From Chara braunii (Eukaryota > Streptophyta > Charophyceae > Charales > Characeae): DNA of 41,383 nucleotides. The position numbers were made by a program, and so were the translations under genes. Positions 1 to 9,140 of this stretch are shown here, piece after piece. Under the pieces are notes generated by a model that ran no database searches, was not told the origin of the DNA, and worked only from the letters and a program-made list of their open reading frames with translations. Every line of letters starts with the position of its first letter. Positions within the stretch are counted from its first letter, which is position 1. The DNA lies in the NCBI GenBank assembly GCA_003427395.1, contig BFEA01000583.1, positions 784,403-825,785 of the forward strand, given 5' to 3'.

Positions 1-77
<77 letters not shown>
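1..77. other. Poly-G run at contig start
   Basis: Seventy-seven consecutive G residues open the window, followed at once by ordinary mixed sequence. A pure homopolymer of this length at the very edge of a record is more likely a sequencing or assembly artefact (no-signal G calls in two-colour chemistry) than genomic DNA. A true G tract cannot be excluded because the next 600 bases are also G-rich. Confidence 0.9.
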
Positions 78-78
<1 letters not shown>

Positions 79-720
79 AGTCCCACGGTGTGAGGGGAGG
101 GGATTGCGCGATCGAGGGAAGAGGGGGAGGAGCGGGAGAGTGCGTGTGCACGTGCACGCGATTAGGAGGGTAGCAGGGCGAGGTGAGATCGGTCGGGATC
201 GGAGGGGCGGGGTAGTGGGCGCGTGTGCACTGTTAAGCGGGAGGTGGGAGGGGAAAAAGGCTAGGACATGGTCGCGCGGTCAGGATAGGGGGAAGTCGGT
301 GAGTGGTGCGCGAGGTAGGGGGAGATGGGTTGGGGGGGGGTGCGCACAGGTGTGCACGGTAGGTTGTCGGGAGAAAGGGAGGAGGGGTGGAGTCGGGATC
401 GAGGGTAAGTCGGGAGGGACGGCGGGAGAAGTTTGGGGAAAGTCGGAGTTGGGGGAAGGGGGCACGGTATCGGGGAAATGAGGGGAAAGTTGGGGATCGA
501 AGTGTGCATGCACGTGCGCCCGATGGGGGAGGAATTGGGAGGGGAGGATCGAGATCAGGTTCGTAGCTGGGGAGAGAAGTACAAAATCGATGAGGGGGGG
601 GCAAGTAAGCAGAAAGGGGAGGAAGCGGAGGTGCACGCAGCAGGTAGAGAGGAAGTAGGGGAGAAGGGAACGGAAGGGGGGAAGGATGGGCTGACGTGGC
701 AGGAAGGTCAGACGTCCACG
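78..720. repeat. Purine/G-rich low-complexity tract
   Basis: The + strand is dominated by G and A, with many GGG and GGGG runs that could form G-quadruplexes. Short motifs recur irregularly: GTGCAC-type palindromes near 141, 222, 345, 505 and 631, and GTCGGGATCG-like words near 193 and 391. Long open frames exist on both strands only because stop codons are rare in such skewed sequence. Their peptides are low-complexity Gly/Arg or Pro/Ser and I do not call them genes. Confidence 0.7.
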
Positions 721-1715
721 TGTCAATGATCTTTCCACAGGTCCACGTGTGGGAACCTTGTTACGCCTTTTTCTCCCTCTTAATGATATGGCCCGATGAA
801 CTTCTCACAACACTGCCAGATGCAAACTGTCGGGGTCGCTGTAATCCAGACACTTCACATGGTCGTGCAATCAGCAGGAGCCACGGGCGAAGGTCGAGCC
901 ATGGAGGACAGCAGCCTACGGAGTAGCGCCGGCGTCGAGATTACCATAGGAAAGTCGCCAGCTTGGAGGATGGGAAAGCCGCCAGCTTGGATGGCAAACG
1001 TATCTGGTCGCGTTGATGGACTAGATGCAGTTGCAGAAACGAACGTGAAAATGACTATTCGTGATGGTAGGATAGCAAGAGAGGGAGGGATGGAGGGAGC
1101 AACGGTTTGAAACTCCACTCCGATACCAATGTGATGAACGTGCGGAGGGGCACGTGCAGAGATGGTGAGAGAGAGAGAGAGAGGAGCTGGACACACACGA
1201 GAAGCAGGAGCTGAGTGAGGGTCCAGTCCGCATCAATGAATGAACGAACAACTGAAAGAATGACCAACACGGCCTGGGCCAGGCCGGAGAGATATACCGG
1301 TCTTGGTCCAGGCCGAAATAACTCCCGTCGGTGGGCCCGCGCGGGCCCAACCTGATGTTCAGCCCTCCGAAATTCCCAACCTGCCCCAACCTTGTCTTTT
1401 GTCGCTTGTGGCAACAAGTTTTTTTGTTGCACGGCTGGGGGCGTGTAGTGGTGGTTTAAGGGGGACGTCGTGCGTTACCTGGTGGAGGAGGACGAGGTTC
1501 AGCGGTGGCAAGCAAAGGCGGCGGCTATGGCTCCAGCAGGTAAGCAGCGGGGAGGCAGGGCAGCGGGCCGTGAACTCCAAAGCACGGGGGGACCACGAGC
1601 AGCAGGAGTGTGTCCGAAAAGCAGCGGGTCGTTGGTGGGGAGGGACTTCTACGTGGCCACTTCACCTCGCGCAGTCCGAAACGGGGGCTGCGCCATATCA
1701 AATTCAAAACATGCC
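721..1715. other. Intergenic, no supported gene
   Basis: Overlapping short open frames occur on both strands but none has a recognisable motif, consistent codon use or convincing splice context. A short (GA)n run lies at about 1167-1182. Nothing else stands out. Confidence 0.6.
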
Positions 1716-2190
1716 CAATTTGGGCCGTGGATCATCGTTAATCAACGGCCCAGATCAGGCCTTTTTTTCTTGAAACCGGGAGACCCCCCACAAATTCTAA
1801 AAGCGGGAGGGTGTTCAAGCTGCCACCATCTACCCCGCTAGGCCGTTGAAAACAAAATCCGGGCCCTGCGCTTTTTTTGTGTAGACCTCATAAATAGTAT
1901 TTCCGGCTTTATCCGGTGTCCTCCTTCTGGTCGAAAAAACCGTTAAAAAAACGCCCGATCTGGGTCGTGGATCATCGTCGATCGACGACCCAGATCGGAC
2001 TTTTTGTTTTTCTCGAAACAGGTACGCCCCAATCGGAAGGGTGTTAAGGCTGCCACCATCTACCCCGCTAGACCCCCCCCAAAACAATTCGGGCCCTAAG
2101 CATATTTTGCGCAGGCCCCTGAAATAGTATTTCCGGCTTTATCCGATGCCCTTTTTTCGGCCGGAAAAACCGGATAAATGAAGGGCATTC
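1716..2190. repeat. 240-bp tandem duplication with palindrome
   Basis: Two diverged head-to-tail copies (about 1716-1954 and 1955-2190, period 240). Each copy starts with a hairpin, then has a poly-T stretch, a shared block GCTGCCACCATCTACCCCGC, a GGGCCCT block, and ATAGTATTTCCGGCTTTATC followed by a pyrimidine and purine region containing CCGG words. The first hairpin has arms 1721-1728 and 1745-1752. The second has perfect 14-bp arms, 1955-1968 and 1985-1998, with a 16-base loop. No coding potential. It looks like part of a repetitive element, family unknown. Confidence 0.8.
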
Positions 2191-2312
2191 GTATATCCGG
2201 ATTTCCTACTTGATTTTCGAAATTTGGTGAGGAGGAGCAACACCCAACGATGGGTGCCCCCGAAAACCGTGACCAATTGTCATCATTGCAGGACTCTTCT
2301 ACATCATTTTCA

Positions 2313-2531
2313 TAATTCCTGAAAAAACTTTGGAAAAATTATTAAAAAAAAAAAAAACGAAACTATGGGAAAAAAAAAAAATTGAAACGGTGGCACATGG
2401 TGCCACCGTGCCACGCCGGTATACGAATCAAAACCAAAGTCGTGCTAGTGGGACGCGGGGGGTCGCACTGAGTGACACCATTTCAATTTTTTTTTTTTTA
2501 TAGTTTTTTAATTTCAAAGTTTTTTCAGGAA
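2313..2531. mobile_element. Foldback/MITE-like inverted-repeat element
   Basis: Imperfect terminal inverted repeats of about 65-75 bp enclose a short centre. The left arm starts at ATTCCTGAAAAAACTTTG (about 2318) and runs through A tracts to GAAACGGTG. The right arm runs from CACCATTTCAATT through T tracts to CAAAGTTTTTTCAGGAAT (about 2529). Just inside the left arm is a perfect 9-bp hairpin (2388-2396 with 2400-2408, loop ATG). No transposase frame is present, so if mobile it was non-autonomous. An ordinary AT-rich foldback is the alternative. Confidence 0.6.
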
Positions 2532-2550
2532 TTCTGAAAAACGTGTACCA

Positions 2551-2668
2551 CACTACCTCCGAGCCTCTTTTTGCCTAACCAGAATTTCACTTCACACCGA
2601 GTTTTGGTGAGCCTAGGTCTCATTCTATTTCTTTTTCTGGTACTCCTTATTTTTATTTATTTATTTAG
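2551..2668 (+). repeat. Dispersed repeat family A, copy 1
   Basis: Shares ordered blocks with 20856-20990: CCGAGCCT, TTTTTGCC, GAATTTCACT, CCGAGTTT, GCCT(A/G)GG(T) and TCTGGTACTC, then a TTTA/AAAT simple tract. The same order and similar spacing in two places 18 kb apart indicates an old dispersed element in direct orientation. Family not recognised. Confidence 0.65.
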
Positions 2669-2715
2669 AATTTGGACAAGACGCCCTTCATGTTTTTTTT
2701 ATTGTCATTATAGTA

Positions 2716-2940
2716 TTACGGGAACCCCGTAGCAGCCACATCCATACTCAAACCTCCAACGAGGGAACACGCAGGAGCTGCACCCACCATCAGGTGCGAT
2801 ACCTGCTAGAGCAGGTGAGCGATACCGGTCAGGGGTTAGCCGGTAGCATCGGGACCGAGCTCCTTCGATGGGCCAGCCACTTTGCCTCCCCTCCGGTGCC
2901 CTCCCTCCCATGACCATCAGCAGTCTTTGCTCAGTGCTAC
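2716..2940 (+). repeat. Dispersed repeat family B, copy 1
   Basis: Matches 4745-4955 in order: CAGCCACATCCA, CTCAA, GAGGGAA, CCCACCA, CAGGT, CGATACCTGCT, GTACCGGTC or its variant, GGACCGAG, TTCGA, CAGCCACT, CCTCCCCTCC. A diverged direct duplicate 2 kb from its partner. No gene is evident. Confidence 0.7.
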
Positions 2941-3149
2941 TCAGGGGGACCAATGGTCTATCTCTAGGTGGTGGGCGCCAAGCTTGCCTAGGAAGGTACA
3001 TGGGGCCAATGGGGATTGGACCCAAACCTCGTGAATGCCACTTGTGTGCCTTACGAACACATGTGACGCCTGGATCTTTTCTGGTACTCGGAGCAGTTGC
3101 ATCCCGAAAAGAATAGGAAAAAAAAAATCCAAAAAAAAGAAGAAACGTT

Positions 3150-3367
3150 CATAGTCATCAGATACATTAGATGAGGTGTTAATGTGATTGTGACCTCAGT
3201 GAAGTGTCTGTTCCGTGAACAACAGATCATTTTTTAGAAGAGGAAAAAACATTCCTTATGATGTGATTACGGTCAGATACATGACGATACAGTACTTGTG
3301 TGAGTATGAGGCGAGTATCCCTCATGCTGTCATTGCAATCAGACACATGATGGTACAGTGGTGCAAG

Positions 3368-3368
<1 letters not shown>
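3150..3368 (+). repeat. Degenerate short tandem repeat
   Basis: The word TCAGA(T/C)ACAT recurs near 3159, 3273 and 3339, and the last two are followed by GA(C/T)G(A/G)TACAGT. These look like decayed units of about 65-110 bp. They lead directly into the CT microsatellite. Confidence 0.4.

Positions 3369-3369
<1 letters not shown>

Positions 3370-3445
<76 letters not shown>
3370..3445. repeat. (CT)n microsatellite
   Basis: An uninterrupted dinucleotide run of about 38 units. It creates artificial Ser-Leu open frames on the + strand and Glu-Arg frames on the other strand. Confidence 0.98.
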
Positions 3446-3450
<5 letters not shown>

Positions 3451-3513
3451 CATAACCACGTGACGTTTAGGACACAATGTCTACATTGTTGTGCAAAAGG
3501 TCACATGGTTGTG

Positions 3514-3583
3514 GACTGCACGTTTTCATTGACCTCTCTCTCCTTATCGACTGCATGTTTTCATTGACCTCTTCCTTTTTGTG
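3514..3583 (+). repeat. 35-bp direct duplication between CT tracts
   Basis: GACTGCACGTTTTCATTGAC at 3514 recurs as GACTGCATGTTTTCATTGAC at 3549, each followed by a CT-rich tail. The CT-rich end of the unit probably seeded the flanking microsatellites. Confidence 0.8.
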
Positions 3584-3585
<2 letters not shown>

Positions 3586-3647
<62 letters not shown>

Positions 3648-3649
3648 NN

Positions 3650-3739
<90 letters not shown>
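3586..3739. repeat. (CT)n microsatellite with internal NN
   Basis: About 154 bases of CT repeat containing two N residues at 3648-3649. The Ns probably mark a join of unknown length, so the true tract may be longer or shorter. Confidence 0.97.
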
Positions 3740-3740
<1 letters not shown>

Positions 3741-4345
3741 GGGGTCATGAGCGTCCTCCTTACCATCGGACTCGGGTACCCATCAGGAGTAGTCCAACGA
3801 CCTTTTGAGGGGAGGGAGGCGTCCGTCTGTATCCCGTTATGGGACCACCGTTTTAGCTTTGCAATCACTTCGCGACAAGAAGAACGGGTTGTGGAGGGTT
3901 CTGCTAGCGCTGTCGGTGCGAATACCCTTACAAGGGTATCCGCCCTGGTTTTTGCAAGTAACAGGAAATAAGTTCGGTTTGAAGTCTAAGTATACCACTC
4001 AAGGCGCGTCTGAGTCTGTGGTTGACATTTGACAGGGTGGTTGACTAGAGTAGAGAGTGTGTGGGCACGGAATTTTTGAGGCGCCCGTGATCTATTCACC
4101 CTTTGATGATTGTGAAAGTCAGCGTTGGTCGCCGGCCAGATTTTTGTTTTTGGTTGAATTAGGATTAATAAGATTATGTCCCGTGCTTGGAATGATTGCC
4201 TGTGACTTCTGCGTACGTGCGGAGGACGACATCGATAACAGTGTGACTTTCGTAAATGATTCTGTAGACGTGCACGCGGCGCAATATTAGTTTATTTAGG
4301 TATCCAACAAGGCTAGACCCAACCTGGGACCTAGCACTAGCGGTT
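3740..4345. other. Intergenic, no supported gene
   Basis: No recognisable coding, RNA or repeat structure. The word CTCAAGGCGCGT at 3998 recurs at about 10159, a weak hint of a shared repeat. Confidence 0.5.
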
Positions 4346-4522
4346 ATGGCGTCAAACTTTCGTCAAAGGGATTCAAGGATCGAGATCGAGCGGCGACGGC
4401 GCGGGGATATCAGAGTAGCGCGGGGGGACCGAGGGGTCGAGGGTCCGACGAGGCTACCCCCCTTGATTTTGCTATCTGCGGCATCCGATCTGTGTTGGCA
4501 TTTCCTAGATAATTCTTTTTAG
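4346..4522 (+). CDS. Possible small ORF, 58 codons
   Basis: ATG at 4346 opens a 58-residue frame ending at TAG 4520-4522. The product begins MASNFRQRDSRIEIERRRRG, so it is strongly basic at the N-terminus and becomes hydrophobic near its end (LPPLILLSAAS). Many plant retroelement gag proteins begin with a similar short basic Arg-rich stretch, so a gag remnant is one reading. I see no zinc knuckle, downstream pol or splice donor that would support it. It may be non-coding. Confidence 0.2.
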   Translation: MASNFRQRDSRIEIERRRRGDIRVARGDRGVEGPTRLPPLILLSAASDLCWHFLDNSF

Positions 4523-4744
4523 CGCCATGCTTCTGTTTATTTCTTTTTTTGATCCGGCGTGCCGTTGACCTGGACCAACGTTGGATTTCATGGCCACCAC
4601 GGCGCGGTCATGTATATGACCTATGTTTCGGATCCGATGAGGTCGCGCGGCGGGGTGTTGTATTCACAGGGAGGCTTGGAGCGAGGCTGCAAAACTGTTT
4701 TCGGGATTGCGTCGAAGTACCCCGTTATAGTGTTTCGGGGATCT
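4523..4744. other. Intergenic, nothing seen
   Basis: Overlapping short frames only; no motif recognised. Confidence 0.5.
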
Positions 4745-4955
4745 TCGTCACAGCCACATCCACGCTCAAGCTTTCAATGAGGGAAACATCTGGGAGCCTC
4801 GCCCACCAGCAGGTACGATACCTGCTGCAGTAGGTAGGTGGTACCGGTCGGGGGTCAGCCGACTGCATTTGGACCGAGTTTCTTCGAAGGTCAGCCACTG
4901 TCCCTCCCCTCCGCCTATGAGTGTTAGCGGTTTCTGCCCAATACCACTCGAGGAG
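4745..4955 (+). repeat. Dispersed repeat family B, copy 2
   Basis: Diverged direct copy of 2716-2940. Conserved words include CAGCCACATCCA, CGATACCTGCTGCAG, GTACCGGTCGGGGGTCAGCC, GGACCGAGT and CAGCCACTGTCCCTCCCCTC. Both copies carry a short palindromic centre around the CAGGT..ACCTG words. Confidence 0.7.
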
Positions 4956-5382
4956 AGCTAGAGGCACATCCCTGAAGGGCAGGCCAAAGCCGATTATCAG
5001 GTACTGCGCTAGCAGCTGTAGGCGAGGCCGGAGTACCGGGGAAAGCCGCTATGCTTAGGAACTGGGGGACTAGCGGTGAAGGGAGCCAGAGAGGCAGCGG
5101 GCGCAGCACTGGCACCGTGTGAACGGTCGGGCTAGGCGGAGCGTAGCGGGTAAGGCAGGGCAGAGAGCACTAAGCCGGGACGACGGGTTCATCCGGGCTG
5201 CGTTAGGCAGCAGCAAGCGGAGCAGGCAGCAGGCGCTAGCACTAAGCTAAGAGAGGCAGAAAAAGTGGAAGAACGGATCTGGGCGCAAATTCGCGTCGGG
5301 TACATCCCGCAAGAGAGGAAAACGAAGATGGCGGAAAAGACAAGCAGGGCGCAGCAGGAAAGATGCAGCATGCACGATTCTC
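4956..5382. other. Intergenic, nothing seen
   Basis: GC-rich single-copy-looking DNA with AGCAGG/GCAGCA-like words near 5205-5240. No gene or RNA supported. Confidence 0.5.
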
Positions 5383-5825
5383 GATAGAATCAGACTGGGG
5401 GAGATGCTATTTGGGGGTTTTGAAGGCGGGTGATCACGATTATAACGTTAGTTTTGGAAGAGAGTGAGTGAAAGGAGAGGTTAGTAGAAGAAGACTGCGC
5501 GAAGATAGCGGGAAGGAAGCTATGGCAGAAGGAGGAAACGCTATCTCCCTCGTTCCTCTACGGAATTGGGCGAGGGAAGATGCTAGACCAGCGTTTTTAA
5601 AAGCTGCGATTTGAATTGTGAGTTGAGTTTTAGGGATAAATTAGTAGATTGAGAGTTAGTGGAAAAATGAACCGCGTGGGCTATGGTGGGAGTGACGAAG
5701 GAGGAGAGGGGGAAACAAGTATCTCGCTCGTTTCCGAACGGAATCAAGCGAGGAAGGGGTCGTTTCGGGGGTTTCAATATACTACGAGCGTGATAATAGT
5801 GTCAGTTTTGTTTAGAAATTAGTAG
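5383..5825 (+). repeat. Degenerate ~178-bp tandem repeat
   Basis: Three diverged units start near 5383, 5560 and 5740. Each begins with a G(A/G)AAT(C/T)-type word, followed by a GGG(A/G)-rich segment, a GCGTGAT/GCGATTT word, GTCAGTTTTG or GTTGAGTTTT, and often AGAAATTAGTAG or a variant. ATCTC(C/G)CTCGTT(C/T)C marks the ends of units 1 and 2. Non-coding in every frame. Confidence 0.55.
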
Positions 5826-6744
5826 TTCGGCCAGGAGCAGTGTTAGGGGCTGCGCCCCGGGAGGAGAAGTGACTTACAAATTTCGGAATGAATCTATCCG
5901 CATTCTAGCGGAAAATTCATTCGAACTTTACTCATCACTGTTGGAGGAAGTGCGTGCGACAGCGGGCGAAGCAAACGCAGCGGAGCGAAGGAGGGAAGGT
6001 GCTCCATTGACAGTTGTCGCTCCTCTTCTCGTTACCGCTGCCTCGCGAAGTTATGATTTTGGGACCAGTTGGACACAGTTGGCATAGCGCAGATATGACG
6101 GCACACATGAGCGCACGGAGAGAGAGAGAGAGTGTAACCGTACCGTGAGAACTGGTGATGCGGGGTGAACCGGAAGTCGAGCTACAGAGCCGAACTACCG
6201 TAAGGTTGAGATAGTAGTGTGTATACCTGTGATCTAACGAAAGGGTTGTTCGAATCTTGTTTACCCTCTCGATAGGGGTGGTGTGCAGATAGTTGTGGGG
6301 GAGTTGACTTACCTGTTATCTGGTGCGCTGCCCATCGGGTTGAGGGGAGCGAAAATAAGGTGGAAGCCGGTATACTCCCACCATCAGTGGCAGGGGCGAG
6401 AACGATTAGGCTGGAGACTAACTGTGACCCTGCAGGTCCACCCGATGGCTGGTGAACTGATTACATTGTCGGATGACCTGACTGCATGCGAGCAGTGAAG
6501 AGAAGGGAACGGGCTGCAAAGACCTAGACACTTGCTTGTTGGCTGAGGCTGGCTGCTGCACACTGCTCCATACGGCGGCATACTGTTTCATACCGTTGTT
6601 GTCACGGACTGGGCACGAACTGCTGCTGATTGCCACTGTGCGCGAACTGCTGCGGCTGGTTTGCTGCCACGTTGCTGTGCGCTCTGCCGGTTGCTTTGGT
6701 TGCGTTCTTGCTACGACAGTTGTTGTGCTTACTGCAGGTAGTTG
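5826..6744. other. Intergenic, weakly repetitive end
   Basis: No supported gene. A short (GA)n run lies at about 6119-6132. From about 6540 the sequence acquires CTGCTGCACACTG-like words that anticipate the 30-bp array downstream. Confidence 0.5.
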
Positions 6745-6960
6745 GTTGTTGCGCACTGCTGTATACTACTGTTCGCTGCTGCACACTACTGTATACTGTT
6801 GTTGGTTGTTGCGCACTGTTATATACTGTTGTTGGCTGCTGCGCACTGCTGTATATTGTTGTTGGCTACTGCGCACTGCTGTATACTGTTGTTGGCTGTT
6901 GTGCACTGCTGTATACTGCTGCTGGCTGCGGCACACTGCTGCATATTGTGCTAGCTGATT
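6745..6960 (+). repeat. 30-bp minisatellite, about seven units
   Basis: Tandem units approximating GCGCACTGCTGTATACTGTT followed by GTTGGCTGCT. Because 30 is divisible by three and the unit has no stop in any + frame, all three forward frames stay open, giving Cys/Leu-rich ten-residue peptide repeats. That is a consequence of the repeat and not evidence for a protein. Units contain GTATAC, a perfect 6-bp palindrome. Confidence 0.9.
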
Positions 6961-7639
6961 GCGGACTGTTATAGGTTACTGTGTAGCGGCAATGGGGCCA
7001 AAGAGGGATGTGGGGACTCACAGGATTGATCAGATTATGCAAGCGGGGGGGGAGTTAGTGCGGCAAATCGGGAAGCCGCCAGATGATTGATTTTGGCAGT
7101 TTTAACTCAGAGTGGACCAAGCTGCTACTGTTCGGCCACCATTGCGGGGCCCTCAGGCGCTTGAAGGTAACAAGGCCCTCTCGCGCAAGTCTGAGAGCAC
7201 CTTTCTTGTATCTGAGCGACTCAAATTCTCTCCTTCTGCCCTTCTTACTCTAAGTCTAGTCTGTTGGTTCTGAGAGGAAGGCGGCAGGCGGGATTGCAAC
7301 CCGTAGGACCGCAGCAAGACTTTGTGGGGAGTAAGCCCACCGATTGCGGGAGCTCTACCGGAACTCATGAGGAGTTCTGGAGGCAGTGAATTGAAAGGTA
7401 ATCATTGCTTCCCCCCTATAAACCCAGTTATAACCCCTATTTATATTCCTTAATATGTTTTGACTGAGTATACTGTGTGCGTCCCTACTTCGACTTTTGA
7501 GCTGAGTTTCATGACATTACCAGACTAAGTAAAAGAATGTATGCGCAATGTCAGTTTCGGTTTCATTGTTTGACTGAAAGCAGATTGTGGGATTGCATTT
7601 GGGGAAAGGTTGGGAGGAAGGCAGTTTTGCATGAGGTTT
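6961..7639. other. Probable retroelement flank, no gene
   Basis: No intact coding frame. The segment becomes AT-richer after 7390 and leads directly into the structured repeats at 7640, so it may belong to the same element. Boundaries cannot be placed by eye. Confidence 0.35.
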
Positions 7640-8330
7640 GACTGGGTCATCTGAGGCTGGGAAGTCCCCATAAGTTTGGGGAGACCCAATGCTGTGCTTA
7701 TTTTTATATTGCCTGGAGAACCAGACATATTTTCATTAGTTTGGGTGGTCTGGTTGCTCTGACTTGTGAGGGTTGCTTGCGGTTGACTTTTCAGGAGTCA
7801 GTCAAATCCATAAGTTTTGGTAGTCTGACGACCTTGTTTACTTTGGGTTTCTGTCGATTTCTTTTTGCCTTGGCTTTGAGNGAAATGAACCAGGCTGAGG
7901 GTCAAGACATGTTCCATAAGTTTGGGTGGTCTTGGTCCAACGCCTCACACATGCTGGAACCAGAAGGTTATAATTTGGCTATATTTTATTACTATATTAC
8001 TTATGAATAGGCTAGTCAGACAGGGTCTCATAAGTTTGGGTGGTCTGACTATAGCCTATCACCAACTGCAAAGAGTATTAATTAAGAATAAACTTGCGGT
8101 ACGAAGGGGCAGACTGAGTCTTGAGCTGAAGATGATCGACTCAGTTATATGCTACCTCAAAAGGCTAAGTGCAGACAATTATATAAACTTTGGATACTTA
8201 AACAGTTCAGGGCGGCTAAGGTGGCCTGGTCACATGCCCAAAGAAGAGAAAAGTTGTTGTGCCCTGTGTTTGTGTATACTTCATGGCTGAGCTAGACATG
8301 TTCCATAAGTTTGGGTGGTCTAGCTTTATG
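7640..8330 (+). repeat. Six-copy hairpin repeat, conserved core
   Basis: The core CATAAGTTTGGGTGGTCT or a close variant occurs six times, at about 7669, 7734, 7809, 7914, 8029 and 8303. In most copies an AGAC a few bases before the core pairs with the GTCT ending it, and the pairing extends into flanks that differ between copies: AACCAGAC/GTCTGGTT (7719-7726, 7748-7755), CAAGAC/GTCTTG (7903-7908, 7929-7934), TAGTCAGAC/GTCTGACTA (8013-8021, 8043-8051), AGCTAGAC/GTCTAGCT (8290-8297, 8318-8325). The copy at 7809 has one stem mismatch; the copy at 7669 uses TGGGTC/GACCCA. One N is at 7881. Stem identity changes while pairing is kept, which favours a structured nucleic acid. Probably within an LTR or other retroelement region. 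Confidence 0.85.
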
Positions 8331-8595
8331 CCCTGTGTAAGTTGGGTACAAGGGGATAAATCATTGAAAGACTATGAACTATTGTCTGCTAAGTTGACTG
8401 GGGATGGTGAGAGTACTTACCTTTGTGGTTTGACCTGCATGTGACTGAGTGAGGCCACTACTTAGTTTGAGTTTTACCCTCGCCACGTGCTAAAGCCATA
8501 GAAGTTAGTTTCGATTCCTGCATTTTCTGAGCCAAGTTTATTTTACTTAGGTAAATTTCTGCATTTTCCAGGATCTTTTGTTATACTTGGCCTTA

Positions 8596-9140
8596 TATAA
8601 ATCTTGGTAAGCCACTTTCTCTACGGGAAGCACTGCTAAAATTTCTACAAAACCAAAGAGTTAGTCAGACCTTGTCTTTTTCAGGGTCTAACTTTTATGA
8701 CTTTTTGGCTTAGTAAAAATCTGGAACATCTTCTTTTCTAAAGGGAGTGCTGCCCAATTTTTTGTTGATTCAAGGAGTTAGACAAAATTAGACTTTGAAA
8801 CGAAGTCACTTTAGATTCCGAACTCAACTTTGTATAAATCTTGGAATAACACTTTCTCTACGGGAAGCGCTGCCGAAATTTTTACAAATTTAAGGAGTTA
8901 GCTAAGTTTCGTCTTAACAGAACTTAGATTTTATGTTTGAGTTCATACCTGACTTAATATAAATCTGAAAAAACTCATTTTTTAAAGGAGGTGTTGCCCA
9001 AATTTTTACTAATCCAGGGAGTTAGACAAATTTTGACTTTCTAGAATTAAAAGTTTGATTTTTGAGGATGTATAAATTATGCGATGACACTTTTCCTACG
9101 GGAAGCGCTGCCGAAATTTTCCTAGTTTAGAGGAGTTAGA
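8596..9140 (+). repeat. Five ~120-bp units, alternating A-B-A-B-A
   Basis: Units begin near 8596, 8711, 8833, 8958 and 9071 with TATAAATCT or a variant and end with AGGAGTTAG or a variant. Units 1, 3 and 5 carry a (T)CTACGGGAAGC(G/A)CTGC motif followed by (C/T)(G/A)AAATTT. Units 2 and 4 carry TAAAGG(G/A)(A)G(T)GTGYTGCCCAA followed by GAGTTAGACAAA. The array is thus a roughly 240-bp higher-order repeat. From memory, GGGAAGTGCTGCC-like words are common in LTRs of plant Ty3/Gypsy chromoviruses (Tekay/Del type), so a solo or decayed LTR is the best guess; no gag or pol is adjacent. Confidence 0.8.

Noticed and set aside
104-738. Overlapping frames of 80-150 codons on both strands
   Set aside because: G/A bias removes stop codons; peptides are low-complexity with no motif.
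3370-3808. Long Ser-Leu or Glu-Arg open frames across the CT tracts
   Set aside because: They are the direct translation of a dinucleotide repeat, open in every frame; the same applies to the frames across the other GA/CT tracts.
6536-6974. Cys/Leu-rich proteins of 114-140 residues
   Set aside because: Created by the 30-bp repeat, which is open in all three + frames.
7741-8290. Open frames of 89-122 codons
   Set aside because: They pass through the hairpin repeats and one N; composition and interruptions are not protein-like.
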